From Diabrotica undecimpunctata (Eukaryota > Arthropoda > Insecta > Coleoptera > Chrysomelidae), in contig NC_092808.1 of the NCBI RefSeq assembly GCF_040954645.1, positions 88,603,542 through 88,667,541 of the forward strand: a stretch of 64,000 nucleotides of DNA. The letters run 5' to 3'. Under the pieces are notes generated by a model. It had not been told where the DNA came from and ran no database searches. It was given only the letters and a program-made list of their open reading frames with translations. Every line of letters begins with the position of its first letter. The first letter of the stretch is position 1. Made by a program: the position numbers and the translations under genes. This document shows positions 60,805 through 64,000 of the stretch, in pieces.

Positions 60805-62233
60805 CATGAAAAACCCTTCACAGAGACTTTCCCGATGGATCTGTAAACTGGCTGCCTATTCCTATAAGATTATCCATAGAAAGGCAAATGGGGTAGTAGT
60901 TGCAGATGCTCTTTCCCGTCTCCATGACATTAACGTCTTAGATCTGTCCTCTTTAACTCCTGACGCGTGGTATCAGAATATGATTGATAGGGTTACTCAA
61001 GACCCACAAAAGTATCCTGATTTTAAGGTAGAGAACAATGTGCTGTACAAACACATTTTAGATCCGGTAGAGACATTATCTAATATGTCCGACTGGAAAA
61101 TAGTCGTACCTACGCCAAATCGGGAAAACATTTTGCATATGTTTCACGATGAGGTTACTGCTGGTCATTTTGGCTTTTATAAAACGTATCACCGTATTGC
61201 AGAGTTATATTATCGGCCCGGTTTGCGCAAATCTGTAAAAAAGCATATTGCAAAGTGCATGGTTTGTGCTACTTGTAAACCAAGTAATTTACCACAAGCT
61301 GGACTCATGGGTTCCTTCAGGAACATTGATTTTCCTTGGCAAATGATCTCGTTGGATCTCATTGGACCATATCCTCGTAGCTACAAAGGAAATACCTATT
61401 GTTTAGTAGTTGTGGATTATTTCACTAAATTCCCTTTAGTTTTTCCTCTTCGTCAGGTCGCAACTCCAGCAATCGTGAAATATTTAGAGGAACAAGTCTT
61501 TTTGTTGTTTGGTGTTCCCCAAATTGTTTCCTGTGACAATGGTCCACAGTTCGTGTCTAAGGCTTTTAAAGACCTTCTAACCAAATACAAGGTTCAGAAG
61601 ATCTTTTATAATGCTGCGTACCATCCGCAAGCAAACCATACTGAGAGAGTGAATCGAAGTATTGTCACAGCATTGAGATCATACACTTTCCCCGATCACA
61701 GAGCTTGGGATCAATATATTCACTCCATAGCTCAAGCCATAAGGACTTCTGTCCATGGAGTGACACAGTGCTCCCCATCATACTTGAATTTTGGCAGAAA
61801 CATTGCTTTATCTGGTGACTATTTTGGGTTAATTTCTGAAAATTCCGCAAATCTCCCTCAAATATCCGATAGAATTCATCGTCTAGATGACCTTCAGACT
61901 CTACCTCCAATTTTTGCTGATATCAGGAAGAAGTTAAAAACTTCTTACCTCCGGAACAAAAGTCAATACAATTTGAGGAAGAGAGATTTGCGATTCTTTG
62001 TTGGCGATAGAGTTTTAAAGAGAAACTTTGTAAAATCAAGTAAAGGTGATGCTATTTCGGCAAAATTTTGCCAGAAATACATTCCGTGTACGGTTGTAAG
62101 GGTAATATCTCCTTTGGTATATGAATTAAGGGACAATTCGACCAACAAACGAATTGGTCAATTTCATGTAAAGGATTTACTGCCTGATAACACCATCGAC
62201 GAGGTTAGTTCTTCATCCTCAGAAGAAGACTAA
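60728..62233 (+). pseudogene. Gypsy C pol, RNase H end and integrase
   Basis: Continues at WLHSMKNPSQRLSRW, RKANGVVVADALSRL, then the HHCC integrase finger (AGHFGFYKTYHRIAEL, HIAKCMVCATCK), the DDE core (SLDLIGPYPRSYKGNTY, SCDNGPQFVS, NHTERVNRS) and a C-terminal SH3-like region (VGDRVLKRN, FHVKDLLPD). No env follows. The integrase is complete; only the junction with the first half is broken. Confidence 0.87.
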
Positions 62234-64000
62234 CTTAACACTTTCGTTTAAGATAATCTCTTTCTCTGTTTGTCTTTAGCTTATTTTGATTATATTTTGC
62301 ATTTTAGTCTAAGATTTTCTTAATCACCAGATAACGTAGGTACACCGCTATTTTTTGTATCTTTTGGCATTGGTTAATGACTTCTATAACTTATTATATA
62401 ATTAGTATGTATGACTTACATTTTTTTTTGTATTATAAATGATGCACTTTATAATGAATTAATATTCTTAAGTACTAATTTTCCCAGGAGAATTACTCCT
62501 TTTAACCTCTTATGATACGAGGGTTGTTTAGTATATATTTACATATTTAGATTTATACTTATAGTTAATCCTATTACTGATAAGGAACTATGGAACTATG
62601 TTGTTACACTACTGGATCATATATTGTTTGTTATATTTTTGATATTTGATTCCTTAGTATTTGTTTTGATATATTTGTTCAATATTTGCCAATTTGGAAA
62701 GATGTGATTTTTTTTTATCTTTGGTCTGCTTTATTCTCACTTGTCATGAAAATCTTAAATACTCTACAATAATTTATGTCCTGATTCCATATACAGGATG
62801 GTTCTGGAATTAGTTTGGAATTTTGAAGTAGGTAAGGATGACCGGTGTCCTTCTTACTTCTTCTTATTTATTCTTCTGAATTTTCTGTCAATGAATCTGT
62901 CAATACGCAGCTTTAGTGAATACGTGGGTTCGAGATTGTAGCTCAGCAACTGATCACTGCTGCTCAATTAGGTTCGTACTATATGTGTTTATTGCAGAGT
63001 AGGCAGATGTTTATGCCTCATAATATTTCTGGTCAGGAAATGCTCGCGACATGTCCTAACCATTCTTGTGTGATTGTCCAAATATTCCAGTTACCTTTTC
63101 ACAACTTGATAGGGAAGTTTAATTAGTTCATATTAGTTATCTTACTTCAGGTTATGTTTTTTTTTTCTTTAACTATCCCTACACTACATACTATGTCAAG
63201 TTAGTCATTTTCATTATTTAAGAGTTTAGACAAATGAGTTGTTCTCTTCGTGTAATCCCACTTCTTTCCTTAGGCATAAATTGCTGTTTAGATTTAGGAC
63301 TATTCCCGGATAATTCCATGCTGCAAGAACTTGTTATAAATCTACAGTTTTGTTCAAAATTGGTTGCTTGTTCTCGACATATTTTTTTTTCTATCGTTAG
63401 TAATGGTATTATAGGAAAAGTCCACCACTTATATTTTCTTAGGATTTCTATTGGGATTTTATCGGTGTCTGGTTATTCTCATACATATGTTGTAGCCACA
63501 TGCTATAGTTAGCGAATACCAGCACACTCAAAATTTATTTAGCCTCTGAATTCCTTTAGTCCATTTTAGACTTTAGACTTTAGGTATTTATCTTTATCTT
63601 TGATTTAGTTCAGTTACATATTACATTACTTAGTCTGAATAAGTGTGACAATGCTGCTTCACACTTTAGGAAATTTTGCTTTATTGTAACTACTTAGTTG
63701 GTATTGGCTCATATTACCGGATGAGGGTAAGAGCTAATTTAGTTATTAGCATTAGTGAGAATTGGTCCTTTCCTGATCGTTCTTCTTTGGACATGCTCTA
63801 TTTATAAATCTGGTGTCCATCGATAGTCCGATTTTGGATTCAGTGTCTGATTCCTCACTTATTTGGTTTATTTGGTTATGTAGGTTCGTATCACCAGATG
63901 TGGGTGTACGTAGACCTCATTTAGTTTTGAGATTTAGTATTGGTGTAAATGGGTCCATAAATCTTCCTGGTCGTTCTTCTTTGAATATGCTTTTATGAAT
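62234..64000. other. 3' region of Gypsy C and window end
   Basis: No coding sequence is supported. The 3' LTR of Gypsy C would be expected here, but no match to 56166-56798 was found, so it is absent, diverged or beyond the window. Confidence 0.35.
63690..63998. repeat. Diverged tandem repeat at window end
   Basis: Units near 63705-63800 and 63880-63992 share an ACC(G/A)GATG-GGGT start, ATTTAGTT, and GGTCGTTCTTCTTTG/GATCGTTCTTCTTTG followed by A-ATGCT. The repeat may continue past the window. Confidence 0.55.

Overview
The window looks like AT-rich, transposon-dense arthropod nuclear DNA, most likely from an insect and tentatively a beetle. The reasons are: intron-split eukaryotic genes with GT-AG junctions, a C2H2 zinc-finger gene with an MEVKQE-type N-terminus, jockey- and RTE-like LINEs, errantivirus-like Gypsy elements, tRNA-derived SINEs, Tc1/mariner and hAT elements, and at least eight long (TA)n tracts. 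The species call is inference.

Only two host genes are well supported, and they are divergent. (1) A 12-finger C2H2 protein lies on the minus strand, with coding exons 8133-8364 and 1827-2950 joined in phase. Its ~5.2 kb intron holds a foldback element and nested LINEs. (2) A DALRD3-like gene lies on the plus strand in five coding exons (9186-9847, 14774-14958, 25621-25754, 30358-30525, 33900-34019). They join without a frame break into about 422 codons. About 0.8 kb separates the two start codons and probably holds both promoters.

Transposons fill the DALRD3 introns. Intron 1 has a LINE 3' end, a GC-rich 200-bp repeat and a complete but dead Tc1 element. Intron 2 has an errantivirus-like Gypsy element (15367-22956) with two LTRs of 197 bp that look identical. 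Its RT carries a nested in-frame LINE fragment, and its pol is frameshifted. Intron 3 has a SINE inside a MITE and a jockey RT relic. Intron 4 has an RNase H-bearing LINE relic.

Downstream of DALRD3 (34-64 kb) no host gene was recognised. The stretch holds LINE relics, a mariner fragment, a ZMYM1-like hAT element (41.9-45.5 kb), a second foldback copy, and an old minus-strand Gypsy (47.6-54.8 kb) split by a Sailor-like Tc1/mariner element. Next come a jockey LINE interrupted by a SINE and a third Gypsy element with CCHC gag and pol (56.8-62.2 kb).

The most unusual item is at 54779-55347. Two 173-bp direct repeats flank a spacer whose minus strand carries a hammerhead-ribozyme-like core with three plausible stems. 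This is a 396-bp unit present 1.44 times, which resembles metazoan retrozymes. Several other loci carry a related but altered CTGANGAT-hairpin-GAAA motif.
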